NCBI GenBank assembly: GCA_030549495.1
Contig: JAUIRK010000854.1
Location: 166,001-230,000, forward strand
DNA from: Nectonema munidae
Taxonomy: Eukaryota; Nematomorpha; Nectonematoida; Nectonematidae
Length of the DNA stretch: 64,000 nt
Direction: 5' to 3'
Part shown: piece after piece, positions 37,073 through 49,964 of the stretch
Numbering within the stretch: position 1 is the first letter of the stretch
Layout of the letters: the number at the start of each line of letters is the position of its first letter
Position numbers and translations under genes: made by a program
Notes under the pieces: generated by a model
What the model saw: only the letters and a program-made list of their open reading frames with translations
The model's database searches: none
What the model was told of the DNA's origin: nothing

Positions 37073-37273
37073 TTAATCACAAGATACAGCATAATGCCTG
37101 ACTTAATTAATATAGTAGGTATTGTTCACAAAAGAGTAAAGCGATTCCGAAAATTTTCTGAACAACGAAAATGGAATTAACACTCAAAATATCGAATCCA
37201 ACTGAAACAAACAAAAAGGATACAAAAGAGAGTTTTTGAAATCCTACCTTTGAGGGTAAGGGGTGGGTCCAAT

Positions 37274-40200
37274 GGGCCGGCCTTAGTGATTGCGGGGCCA
37301 AATGCAAAAAATTTTTGCGGGGCCTAGCATGAGCGAAAAGCAATTAAAAAATACATAAAATAAAAAATCAAATTAGCTTTATTTTGCGTTCAGCAAAATT
37401 ATGTACAATATTATCAAAGTTTTGATCTCTACAAAGATCACGCTCAATTGAAAGGATGGCCAAGTCGTTCAATCTATCTTCATCTATTGTTGACCTTAAA
37501 TAAGTTTTAATTAATTTGAGACGTGAAAAACTTCTTTCAGCAGATGCCACAGTCACAGTAATTGTCAAAAAAATTCTAAGTGCAACAAAGTAGTTAGGAA
37601 AGGCAGTGTATCTCTCGTTATTGGAAAGATAAGTTAAATTTCTATTGGAGTCTTGTGTGTGTCTGGTAAAAAATGTTTTAATGACTCGATTTCGTCAGCT
37701 AAATCAATTCCACATATATCTGTAGACTGATCAATTGAAGAAGTTAATGCTTGTTCAAGATTTTTGCAAGCTTTTGTATATCATCACGTCGAAGGCTCTT
37801 AAAACTAATAAGAAAACTAAACAAATTTAAATTTGATTTTAGCTGTTCAAATCTTGGCTCTAAAGATTGGATTGCAGTGTCTATAATTCTGTTAAAACAA
37901 TTTATTCTGTAATCATCTTGAGCATTGTTAGGGGTGTGATCTTTGGCAGTTTCATCAAAAAACCTCTTTCTTTTTTTCTGACGCTTGACTGAAAAGATCG
38001 TATCGACTTCCATGTTTTCAGCCAATTCTTTTGCCACAATCAAAATATGGGTAATACCGTTAATTCGCAAGTTTTTGAACCAGGTTTTTACACCTTGTTA
38101 ACTGAATCCATTGAAGCACTTAAATCTATTTTTTCACTTTGCATTTCTTTACTAACAGTTTTGACTTGAAAAAGTACATCATACCATAACACAAGTGACA
38201 CCAAAAATTTATAGTTTTTCAGTGATTCATACAGAGTTTCTGCTTCGCTTTTGCACATTGCGTCATCGGTTTTCTGCGCTAACTCGTCTAGCGCATCACA
38301 AATTTCAGGTAACTGATAACGAAGTGCTTTGACACTATCAATTTTACACTCCCACCTTGTTTCGCACAAAGGCTTCAGAGTTGGATTTGGAACATGTTTT
38401 TTCAACAGTGTCCATCTTTTTGTAGATCGTGCCAATATTGAGTATACACGTTGAATAACTCCAAAAAAACTCAACGCATCAGGGCATGATTTAGTCATAT
38501 CTGCTATAAGTAGATTATAATTATGGCATGCACATGGAGTAAAGAATGCTCGGTTGTTGATATCCAAAAGCTGTTTTTGAACTCCAGAAAAACACCTTTC
38601 ATATTAGCGCCATTATCATACCCTTGGCCACGAATATTTTGAACATTTAATCCAAATTTTTCAAAAACATTTACCAAAACATTACATAGATTTTTTCCAG
38701 AAGTACTTTCAACAGGAAGAAACTTAATAAAACGTTCATAGACAGCTACTGATTTTTTTACATTAACTCCATCAGATACATACCTCATTGTTAATGACAT
38801 CTGTTCTATATGACTTATGTCCGGTGTACAGTCTAAAATTACAGAAAAATACATCGCGTTCCTGACATCTTCAAGTATATCATTTTTAACAGCTTCAGCT
38901 AAGATAGAAACAAGTTCATTTTGAATTCTTTTTCCTAAGTAATGATCATGAATCTCAGAGTTTTTTACACGTCGTAGATGTTCCCCATTACTGGATCAAA
39001 CTTTGCAACTAATTCTACCAGACCTAAAAAATTTCCATTATTTTGTTCCCCAATTTTTTCATTAGAACCTCTGAAAGCTAAATTTCGCTCGGGTAAAAAC
39101 TGTACAATTGCAACTAATCTTTGAAAAACTTGACTCCAACGCTTAGTCTCATTATGAAGCAATTCTTGTTGAACACAACTTTTTTACTTAGTCTTGCGCC
39201 AGCTTCCCAGTAACTAACCATAGCTTCCAAATGCCCTGATGACTTCTCATGCCAACCTTATGCCACAAGTTGGCCAGTGATTGAATCCTTTATTAACAAA
39301 TAAGCTTCCCTGTTTCCCCAAAAGTCGGCAGTAAAAACAAAAAATTTTATCTGTTTAAACAGAATAAACTAACCAAGGTCGCAAAATATATTCTCCATTA
39401 TTTAATTTTTGTTTGCAGTGATATTTGGAAAATCGTCTACCATCTTTATTTTTAGGAAAATCTTCTAATATTATTTAAGTTGGACCTTTATGTAACAAAA
39501 AATCAATCGAAGATCTATCGATGTTTTCAGGCCAATTGGCCGGATCATCAAATTTTCTATTGATATATTATCAAAGCAAGCTGGTACTGATGAATCATTG
39601 TGATGATTTTTCAAATTTTTTCAAAAACCTCTTTTACATTCTGACTAGAAGTAGGCAAGTTTTCACCTTCAAAATTTAGTTTCTTAAAAAACAAATCTAT
39701 GGCTCCTTTCTGTTTATTAATCATAATATCGTTCGCTTTTTTCTTCATCTTTTTTTCCCAGACAGATGTATACTTTCTGCCGATGTCTCTTGATCTTTTT
39801 GGAAACTTTTTTTCCATTTTCGCTATGCAACTTCTAAAATAAAGATTTCTAAAATAAAGAGAACTAATTTTAAAAAATCAGCATCTTAGAATTATTAAAA
39901 TATTCTAAATAAAAAGCAGGTTAAAACTCTTATTAGGAATTTAAGCTATTTTTTTATTAAAAAAATAATTATAATTATAATAATTGACATTTAACACTTT
40001 ATACTTTATAAAATTTTACTTTTTTTACTTTTTTACTTTTTATACTTTATTACTTTTTATTTTTAAATTGAGCAAAATAATTCTAAAAAACTATAGAGAT
40101 AATTCGAAAAATCTATTTTAAAAAATATATTTTACTAAAGTTAAAATTAATAATTAAATTAAATATTTAAAAATATTATAATTAAATAAGTTGTTATTTA

Positions 40201-40318
40201 TTAAAGTAAAAACATATATGCTTTTATAAAAGTTATCAAAACATAATATTGCGGGGCCTAAAAAGAGCGCGGGGCCCAATGCGGTCGCATCGGTCGCAGT
40301 GCCTTAAGGCCGGCCCTG
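37274..40318 (-). mobile_element. hAT DNA transposon with 8-bp target duplication
   Basis: The right end reverse-complemented reads CAGGGCCGGCCTTA. The left end begins GGGCCGGCCTTA, lacking the leading CA. GGTCCAAT flanks both sides (37266-37273 and 40319-40326), an exact 8-bp duplication. Just inside both ends are G/C-rich words GCGGGGCC and GGGGCCTA. The 3045-bp element holds a broken hAT transposase on the minus strand. The two-base loss at the left terminus and the coding damage suggest it is dead. Confidence 0.92.
37368..39817 (-). pseudogene. Broken hAT transposase (ZMYM/DUF4371-like)
   Basis: Fragments in successive frames of the minus strand follow the domain order of hAT transposases. 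The N-terminus MEKKFPKRSRDIGRKY is at 39817. The RNase-H-like core is at 38854-38504 with LDCTPDISHIEQMS (first catalytic Asp) and RGQGYDNGANMKG (second Asp). CHNYNLLIADM and RWECKIDSVKAL follow (38567-38088). The C-terminal dimerisation motif SAERSFSRLKLIKTYL and LNDLAILSIERDL are at 37568-37368. At least five frame breaks or stops separate them. Resembles the DUF4371 / ZMYM1-type branch. Not functional. Confidence 0.9.
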
Positions 40319-40326
40319 GGTCCAAT

Positions 40327-42215
40327 AATGTTTAATTGGTTACCTCCATGAGTTTCTAAAACATTTTTTAGTAGAAAATTTAGGATTTTATTGTATTTTA
40401 TATTGTAAATTAATATATTGTATTTATTTGTATGAAAAACATATCTTTTAGTTGCTTTTTAGTCTGGTGGTAATTCTACAGTTGGTAAAAAACTTCATTG
40501 AAGCGGCTATTCTTCAGGAGAAACCTTTGGATTGGTTATTCTTCAGTTGGTACATAAAAACGTCATTAGGGCGGCCGTTCTTCAGGAGATTCCATTTTTG
40601 TTTCTTGCAAACTTTTTTTCCACAAAATCCTTTAGTATAAAGTGTTGGAAAAAAGAAGTATTTCTGATGAAAAACACATATACCAGCTGAAAAACGTGGC
40701 ATATTATTTTAAGCTTAAAATGATTTACCTTTTTTTCCAGTATCTATTTTCATATCAGTCAACAATTCACTTGATAAATATACTACATATGTTGTTTATT
40801 CATTTGTTTAAAATATACAGATATTGTTTATTGATTTGTTTAAATTAACTTTAGGGAAACAATTAGCCTTTGTATATATAAGTTTTACAGAAAAAAAATA
40901 CAAGCAAAAACGCAAATTTCAAGGTTGAATTTTTATCAAAATGGACCAAAAGAAAATTTGTTTATAACTTTTTGAGCCAATTTTGGATGGGCCATAATAT
41001 TACTTATACTGAGGGATGCAGGATTTTTAAATCATGAAACCGGGACAAAAATGGTCTTGAAAAAAGTCTGTTTTCCTTACTAAAATAATTGATATGAAAA
41101 TTTCTTTGAAGGTAAAAGCGAAGTTTTTGCACAAAAAAAGATGGCAGTCATATTTGGAGTAAAATTTGCATAAATTCTTTCTTTTTTTGGAATTATTAGA
41201 TTGAATTCTTCTAAATTGCACAGCTTTCTGTCATCAAACGAAGATAAAACGGGCACATCTGGCAACTCTATAGTTATACGTGTACTTTTTGAATGTAGCA
41301 GCATTAGTTATATTTGTGAGCGTGATAAAATATACTGAAATAACTTTGTCTTTTGAGTAAAATTAGATAGAGATGACAAACATTAAAATATGAGATCTTT
41401 TTAAGAAGAAGGACACCAAGTCTATTATTTATCACAAAATGTAACAAAATAAACACAGTAATCAACTTGAATAAAAACGTTTCATAATAACAATGATTAT
41501 TTATAAGACAGTTAATAAAGTCAAGTTTTTCTTTTTAAGTAGTTTTCCTTCTCAAAAAGTTCATAGTCTTATTTCACAAAGTTTGTTCAAAAAAAGTTCA
41601 CATTATTAGGTCAACAAAAGTATGCATTTTATGCCAATTTTTTAAAAGTATATACCTTTTTTTGTAAATAATTTGGATTTTGTAAAAATTTTGGAAGTTA
41701 AAAAATAAAGAGAAATTTTTTGGCAGTTTTGAAATCGCTTTTATACATTGAAGACTTCATAAAACATATAAAAAATATTTCACCTTCATGATTTATCTGA
41801 ATAGAATTGATGATTTAAGCAAAAAACTTCATATTCTCTTACTTTTAAATAATGACGTCACGTAAGACATTTTATGTAGTAAAATTCCGAATTTATTCCA
41901 TGTCTTATTTTTCCACATTTTGACACAACCGTGCCTTGAAAGTTAAAGAAAGCGCCAGTCTTTTGCATATGGAATAACAGTTATTCAAAATTCTACAATC
42001 CAACCAACTCTCTATTCTTATTTAGGACCAAGATAATCTTCTTCTCCAATATCGGATTCTAGCTGCCAACTTAGACTATAAATCGAATTCGAAACTTATC
42101 AAATCATTTATATTTTTTATTGAACATTGAATATTTAGAATAAACTACAAACACACGTTATATATATAAAGAATAAAACTGAAGTAATCACTGCTCTAAA
42201 GGTCATCATAAGTGA
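40327..42215. other. AT-rich stretch, no gene seen
   Basis: Short overlapping frames (40452-40702, 41027-41304) lack domains. GGGCACATCTGGCAACTC near 41250 resembles the edge GGGGACATCTGGCAGTCC at about 36083-36100, hinting at another copy of that element's end. No second end was found. Confidence 0.35.
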
Positions 42216-44535
42216 GCGCTTGCAAGGCACAGAGATAAGAAGTACAAGGTTGATAACATTTTTATACCTAATAATCAGTTTGAGCACTCAGCTTTTGTAT
42301 TAGATACATGTATTTCTGACCATTACCCAGTTTTGCTATCCCTAAAAACAGCCGTCTTAGAAGTGAATGACAACTTTTATTATTTTGACGAAACTAAATT
42401 TGTTAATTTTGTCTCTAGTTTTGACTGGACATCATTTACTAATGATAATAGAGAGATAGATCCTTCAGACCTAATAAGCTCGATTAATTCAAAAATTTGT
42501 TACTTTAAAAGTTTGTCTACCAAACATTTAAATGTTAATAAAAGGTTGCATAGAAAGAAAAAACCCACCTGGGCTACTAACGAACTTCTTGAGTGAGTTG
42601 ATAAATAAAAGGAACAAAATTTTTCATAAATTGAAAAAAGCAAAGAGCGTAAAATTAAGAGCTGAGTTACTTTTCTTAAGAAATCAAGTAAAGTATCTGA
42701 TTAAAAGTTTGAAAAGAGAATTTTTTGAGAAAATTTTCAAGAACAAAAATGATACAAAGCTTACTTGGAAATGTATAAACTCTATTGTAAAACCGAAAGC
42801 TAAGCCGAATCTCTTTTATATAAATATCAACGGTAATATAATCAACGACAGTTCTACAGTTAGTAATCTATTTAGCGATCATTTTGAAAAAAAAATTTAA
42901 CCACGATTTTGTTCATGACGTAAACGCTGTGTCTTTTGAATCAACAGCTTGTACTTTTTACTTGCAAGAGGTATTATCTCTTAATGATGTTATTTTGTCG
43001 TTCAAGTCTCTAAAGTCTAGCCGTAGTGAAGACATTTTTGGATTGTCCGTTTATGATTTGAAAAAAGTTGAAAACTATATTTCTTTGCCTTTAATGAAAG
43101 CATTCAATTCTTGTATTGAAAAAAATGTTTTTCCTGATATTTTAAAAAATACTAAAGTTATACCTGTTCATAAGAAAGGAGAAACAGACAATCTAGCGAA
43201 CTATAGACCAATATCGATTGTTACATCAATATCGAAAATATTTGAAAAAATTATTTATACTCAATTATATACTTATCTCACCTTCAATTCTCTCCTTTCC
43301 CCATTTCAATTTGGCTTCAAAAGACAATCCTCTACAGAGTTGGTGCATACTTATTTTTTGAACAGGGTGATCGATTCGCTTGAACAAAAGAAACAGGTTT
43401 GCTCGATTTTCTTAGATCTCAGTCATGCTTTTGACTCTATACTTCATAGCCTTCTTTTATACAAGCTAAAATCACACGGTTTTCCAGATAAAACCTTAAA
43501 GTTTTTTTCTTCCTATTTTAGTAACAGACATCAGACTGTGTACATAAATGGTTGCCCTTCCAATGTAAAAAAAGTAGTCTCAGGTGTACCTCAGGGTACA
43601 ATTTTAGCTCCCATATTTTTCAATATGTTTATGAGAGACTTACAGGAAATTGCGCTTGATTGTGAAATTTTCAGTTATGCAGATGACATAACTTTGTTAT
43701 TTTCAGAAGAAAATCTGCATAAACCATTACTTGAGCAAAATCTAGGATTGATCCAAAAGTGGTTTGAATTAAATGGCATGTTTTTGAACACAGCTAAATC
43801 AAAATATATCTCATACTCGTATGGACATACTAAGCCTGTTTACAATGCTTACTTATCAAGTATTGGTATTCAAAGAGTAAATGAATTTAATTTTTTGGGT
43901 TTGTTCGTATCAAGTGATCTGACTTGGCATCGCCATTTTTCACATGTATGCCACAAACTAGCTTATATTTCTAGTGTGGTGAGACAAGCCAAAAAGTTTC
44001 TCCCAATCAATACAATGCTCACCATGTATAATAGTTTGTTCCTTCCTCATCTAAAGTACAGTGTCTTCAACTGGGGTCACTCAAAAAACACGATGCTTAA
44101 AAAGATATTGTGAGTAATTTTCAATCTTCCTCCCTCTCCCACACAAACAACATATTTATTCAATACACTCTGTTGAAGTTCAAAGACATTTATGTCCATA
44201 GTGCCTATACCTACCTATATAAATTCTTGCATGGCATGCTTCCATTCATTTTCAACGACTTCATCACTTTTAACTCAGAAAAGGAAAGAACATCTCCTCG
44301 CTTTATGACTCACATGATGCTCCCTTACTATAACTACACAAAATCAAAGCAAGCATTTGCATTCAAAATTTCAAGACTATTCAACTCCAATCAAATGTTT
44401 TTTGTTTCTGATGCCATCAATATGAAAAAATTTCCAAAGATGATGATGTCCTATTTCATCAACTCTTACTCAAGAATCAACAATTGTTCAATTTCCAACT
44501 GTTATGCCTGCAGAAAAAGTATGACTTCATCTTGA
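42216..44535 (+). pseudogene. LINE ORF2 relic: endonuclease end plus reverse transcriptase
   Basis: The endonuclease C-terminus keeps SDHYP. Then come a linker (42333-42900) and the RT core at 42884-44113: NLANYRPISIVTSISKIFEK, FGFKRQSSTELV, FLDLSHAFDSI (catalytic Asp near 43417), GVPQGTILAPIFFNMF and SYADDITLLF (catalytic pair near 43680). The thumb region FNFLGLFVSSDLTWHRH follows. A further frame (44110-44535) encodes the C-terminal tail ending in CYACRK. Frames change at about 42570-42596, in an A-run near 42890 and near 44110, so no complete protein is made. RT catalytic residues themselves are intact. Confidence 0.9.
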
Positions 44536-44775
44536 ACCGCTCGTCTCATAAAATTCCCAAGATTATAGAAATCTCACAAGCAGGATGACATCTACGAGCG
44601 GCTAACTTGGCCTTTGGTATTGACCTTCAAAAGCAATATTTTATTATGATACATATTATCTCCTTTTGTAAATGTTCACAATTTACCATATTTTTGCATT
44701 AAGCAATTTGCTCTATATATATTTTTATTCTTGTTACTTTTGAAAAATAAACTAACTAACTAACTAACTAACTAC
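42216..44775 (+). mobile_element. 5'-truncated non-LTR retrotransposon (Jockey/CR1-like) with (AACT)n tail
   Basis: It starts inside the endonuclease domain (ISDHYPVLLSLK, 42316-42350), carries a reverse transcriptase, a 3' region and ends in a run of AACT units at about 44748-44773. A short-repeat tail instead of poly(A) is a known feature of some LINE clades in the CR1/Jockey/RTE range. Loss of most of the endonuclease fits truncation during target-primed insertion. No target duplication was resolved. Confidence 0.88.
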
Positions 44776-47700
44776 AAATTGTTAAAAGTAAACAAAGCAT
44801 GCTCTATATTAGCAAGAGTAAAAAATGTTATAACTATCTTTTGCAAGAATAACATTTAGACGGCAAACAGGTTATGTTGTAGTTAGCGATTATTATTACA
44901 TAAGTGTACACTAATTTTTTATTTATTAAATTTAAATTTGGATTTTAATATTTTCAATAATGTTAAGATTTATCTTCCCAATTTGATTGAACAATCTCGT
45001 TTTTTAAAATCAAATACTCCTATTTGCACGAAGATACAATAAACTCCCTACTGTCTAATTAAATATATACGTGGCAATATTATATGAATACATTTCTTAT
45101 CCTAAACAATATCTTGTAAATATTTTTTTCTTAATTATTTAAAAAAAAAAGGGAAATATATAAGGAAATTCAAAAATATCTCAAAACTTGACATCTTTAT
45201 TCTTAACTTTTTTATTTGTATTTTAAATGTTTTTTTCTTTTAATTCCTCTTTTTTCCCATTTCTATGCTATACTTTATAAAATACAGGAGTGAGCCCCAT
45301 AATTATAATTTTGGAACACATATTTCAAAAGATAAGTAAGTTAACTTTTTTCATTAATGGGACATGTTTAAAAAAAAGTAAACTATTAATAAAGATTTGA
45401 AAGTAGGAAATATCATTCCTTTTGCCGGTGTCATAAGTGTTACACTTACATAAGTTCTTAATTTCAAAACTTACCTTAAAAAGTAGATGGACAGAGAGAG
45501 AGAGAGAAAATCACTCATAAATTTAAAGCATAAATTGCGAAACAAAATCAAATTAATATAAAAGGGAAGCAGACCGAGATAAAAAAAAGGGCAAATTAGT
45601 GGGTTAGAGAAAGCAAAAAAAATTAATTAAACATTTAGCGAGTGAAAAGTTAAAGTCGATAAAAATGAAGTTACATATAACGAAAATGCGCGAAAGACTA
45701 ATTTGTACAAGTATCATTAAGTATCATAAAAATTTGAAATGTTACAAACAAAGAGCTGGGCGGCATCTTAAAATCAAAAGGTATGTTGTCGTGTCTTCAT
45801 GATTGCAGGAATTATTTTTGGCAAAAGCGGTGCAAATGAAGGCAACAGAGGTTTGGAGTAAAAATATTGCGCAGTAAATAACTCGGGTAAAGCGCTAAAT
45901 TGTTGATTTTTCCCATTTTATTGACTTATAGAAGAACAGTGTAAACTATATTCCTTGACTGCTGCCTTTCAGGGTAAACAGAATTAATCACACAAGATAA
46001 AAAATGCACACAGAAAAAAACAAATCGATATTTTATATATAACTCTATCATTTCGTTCATTTTTCACTGCTACACCAGAAATAGTGATTTCTACGGATCT
46101 CTATATATATACAAATAAATATGACAACATTGTTTTAAAAAGATCTGATTGATGATTATTATTTTTGCGCTTTTAGAATAAAATAGAATTTATTTCGAAT
46201 ACGCATCATAAAAAGATTAAAACATTGTAGATACACGGTAAAGATTAGATTCTGTGAGGGGAGTAAGGGATATGCGAGGTTAATCAAAAAGCTGTAAGCC
46301 CGCTGAAATGGTTACCGGTTCTAAATTGTGTACCAAATTTATGAAATAACATTGAAGAATGAAAACAGCCTTAAATAAAGCCAGTAATTACACCTTGTTA
46401 AAATATTGCTTGATTGTGTTTATAAAGAAATAGGAAAATGGAAGAAATTTGAAAGGTTTGTAGACATTTCAAGGAAAAAATATTATAAAATTTTCACGAA
46501 GATTATAAAGAATGAATAGAAACATAGTAATCAAACAGGATAAAAAAACTAAATGATTAAATTCTAGCAAGTGCAGTAGGTTTCATGCTAAGAAATCTGC
46601 GAGTTTTTTATAAAAATTTTGACTTTATATGAAAGGAAATGGGAGAAAAAGGTTGGAATTTTTATGGAAAAAATTAACTTAAATATTTTAAATCAAGGCA
46701 GCTAAAATAATTGGAGTTGAGAGTTTTAACAGCATCAAACTCTTGCTTTTAGAAGCACGAAAGCGACATTCTTATAATTGGTGCAGTTTTGGAGGAATAT
46801 TCTTCTTTTGAATGCAGCACACTCATAAATATCCGATACAACTTCCCTATTTGGACAAATAGGGAAGCTTGACGGCGAATTGCCATATGGTTGATCAACT
46901 ATCAGATCTAACAATATCTGCTTATTTGATACAACGGCTTAAAAAGTATTACTAATTATTACCTTGTTTGCTACTTGCTTAAATTTATTTTCATTAAGAA
47001 GCTATCGAACTTTTTATAGACATTACTTATATCAAATAAATAGTAAATAAACAAAACAAAATAAAGTCATTGATAGAGCATAAATATTTCCGAGATTATT
47101 TAAATTTCAATGTTGGTGTCTCCCTAAGTCTCGCCAGATCACTAATGTAGAGTATATTACGTAGTAGATTGTCTTTTGTATTCATTGGGCATGTTTACGT
47201 TGGGCAGTTGGCCTAGGAATTTTGGATGCAACAATTTGAAAATTTAATTTTAGGTCCTTCTAACTCTAAAAGTTAAATCTTGTGAAGGATTTAATATGCT
47301 GCATTTTTAAAGCGTATGGAACGATTAATCTCTGAAATCGTAAGAATTGATCTTTTTTTAGGTCTCGGCATCAAAATCATATGAAGAAAATTTATAAGCC
47401 TTTCAGATGCATCGAAATGGATAAGAAATCTGAAAAGTTGAATAAACTTGAATAGAGTATCTCAACTTTTACTATAAATTTTCACTAAACTTACAAAATT
47501 AGCAAACTTGACACATTTTAAGACACTGTGTACTTAAATTCTACCGCATTATATAAGCAATAACTCTCGAGTTATATTTACGAAAGAGAACAATTTAAAA
47601 TATATTATGGAAGGATATAGAAATGTTTTATAAGTATAGGGTAGGGAAAAGATTGCAAGAAAAGTGGAGTTTTCTTCCAAGCTTAACGACTCCATAGATG

Positions 47701-48500
47701 CCAGCTTTCTCTTGCAAGTCGGAATGGAAGTTTTTCGTGAATTTGTATTTTCTTTTGCAAATTTCTCATGTAAATTTTCCAATTTTTTTCTCGCGGAAAA
47801 ATTAAAGTCACTACTATATTTGATTCAAAATAATAAAGATTCTCAGCATTTAAAAACCGGCGCATTATTCAGTAAAAACTTGTTATTAATCACAATAAAC
47901 GTGGAAATGAAATTTCACATGAACAATTTTGACAAATATGTTTAGTGCGAATTTGAAATATGGATTTTTTATAGGAGTCACCTCGCTCTCTTTTTTAGGC
48001 TTGCGGGAAGATGCGTGGAGACATATCCAAGAAAGAAAGTAGAAGAATGAACTAGAAAATGATCGATTCCATAAAAATAGATAAAATCTTTTATGAGATG
48101 GTGAGCGCTACATCCATCAGATCTATTTATAATTGAAGAGCTCAGAATCCTAAATCTAACTTCAAACATAAAAGCATCTTACACAGGTGCATTATCTTGA
48201 ATGGAGTAAAACAGATGCACTTTTTTTCTTTGATATTTGGATTCATAACCTATTTTTTCAAAATTCAATAATACTAGTTAATTACTTAACTAATCTACAA
48301 GCTAGCATATTTAAGATAAAGTTAGCATTTCACTCCTAAAAACGAACCAAGTATAAACATCTAAATTGTATAAACCTTGAATTGAGTGCTTCTTATGTCT
48401 TTATTCAATCATTCGTTCGAAATGTGTACTTTTTCAAATTGTTATGGGAATAATCTAGGTGCATACTCTTTTTACTAGTTTTCAAATATTTTGTTGTTAT
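44776..48500. other. AT-rich stretch, no gene seen
   Basis: A (GA)n run lies near 45490-45507. Open frames at 47549-47945 overlap on both strands and one reaches 93 codons without a recognisable domain. No RNA gene or element end was found apart from the hairpin at 46842. Confidence 0.35.
46842..46867. repeat. Perfect 12-bp-arm hairpin
   Basis: CTTCCCTATTTG (46842-46853) and CAAATAGGGAAG (46856-46867) are exact inverse copies around the two-base spacer GA. The near-zero loop suggests a cruciform-prone palindrome or a joined pair of element ends. Confidence 0.75.
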
Positions 48501-48506
48501 GGTATC

Positions 48507-48564
48507 CGAGCATTTGGTTGCGGACATTTAGCTGACGGACATTTGGAGGACGGGGTATTGCATG
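48507..48564. repeat. 15-bp minisatellite-like array
   Basis: Units CGAGCATTTGGTTG, CGGACATTTAGCTGA and CGGACATTTGGAGGA follow one another, then CGGGGTATTG. Period about 15 bases, GC-richer than the surroundings. Function unknown. Confidence 0.6.
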
Positions 48565-49964
48565 GAAAATTTAAATACAATTTAAATATATTTCATTTTA
48601 GAAAGATACACCCATTTTTACACAAATAGCGTAATACTTTAGGGAACGGTCTTCACATTCACATCTTAGTAGAGTCGACCAATACCAACATATTTCTTGT
48701 CAGAAAAGTTACCCAACACTTCTCATTTTTTTCCATGTTTGATATGTTACTCTACTAATATTTATATCTCTTAGCCTTTTCTCTTTTTATTTGTTCTTAT
48801 GATCTCTTCTCATTTCTGGCATAACATATGATGACTTACTGTGAATATTTTGCTCTGACGTATTTGGACGAGGTACTCAACCTAGCGGCTTTTCAAGCTT
48901 TTTGCGTACCTCACAAGCCTTCAAACAAAAAATATTCGTATTTTTTGGGACAATCGTATTTTTATTTCAATTTTTTTATATGAACTTTTGTGCGTTTTTA
49001 GTGATTGATTGAAAATTAATAAACCCCTTTTTCTCATATTCTTCTTGAGGATATAATTCGTTACAAAACTTTTTAAAATTTTTAACCGCGAAAATCAAGT
49101 GTTTTCGTGTAAACAAGCGTAAAAATTTGAATATCAAGGGCATTTAATTGAAAGTAGTAATTAATTTGACTAAGAAACAAAAAACCACAAGATTTTCATT
49201 TGCTTCAACCCAGACTTTAAAAAAGTCAGATATTTTAAAGAGATGTGCTGTTTGAAAGCAAAAACAAACAGCATTTATATTACAGATTCAAGTGAATTAA
49301 AGAAATTTTTTTACTAAATTCAAACACATCAGAATGGAAAGTATTAAAAAGAAGAATACTTTTTCATGGAGCACATTTGGTATATGAGGAAGTTTGATGG
49401 AGAAGATGAGTTATTCATTTGAATCGAGTAAACGTATACTCATATGTGAAATACTTCTGAAATTAAAAAAGTATATTTCATTAAAATTTTTCGTTATTCT
49501 TTCTTTATTATAGTTATTATACATTCTTTAAATGGTAATTAGAAATAAGAATATTTTTGGTTGTGAAAAGCCGATTGAATAACTTCAATTGGTAAAACAA
49601 AACATCATTCACTCAAAATTGGTGGAGGTTGCGGCATAATTCAAATCAAAAGCGTCTATTGATTGATATTCAATTGGAATTTTAAAACAAGCGTAAATTT
49701 CCAATTTTGAAAAAAATAAAAAAATTTTTCACAACTTCAATGCTAACAGAAAGACTAACTTCAGTACCAATTTTACTATTTTATTCAGAGATTATTATTG
49801 ATTTTACATCAATAAGTTTATCTTTTTTACTTTTAATTTAACAGTTTATTGTTTCAGGATATGATTCTTATAATGGGAATTTTGTTTAAGTATATCAATT
49901 TTTTGTGTTATGCTCTATCATCCCGTTTAAAGATTTTTGTTGCACCCTTCAAAAATATATACAT

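Noticed and set aside
36133-45476. Other minus-strand GTAAGT donors (about 36133 and 45470) as hunchback first-exon ends
   Set aside because: The six-mer is expected many times by chance in this window, and nothing links these positions to the acceptor at 3885.
47549-47945. Overlapping 60-93 codon frames on both strands
   Set aside because: No recognisable domain, no splice or initiation context, and both strands are open over the same bases.
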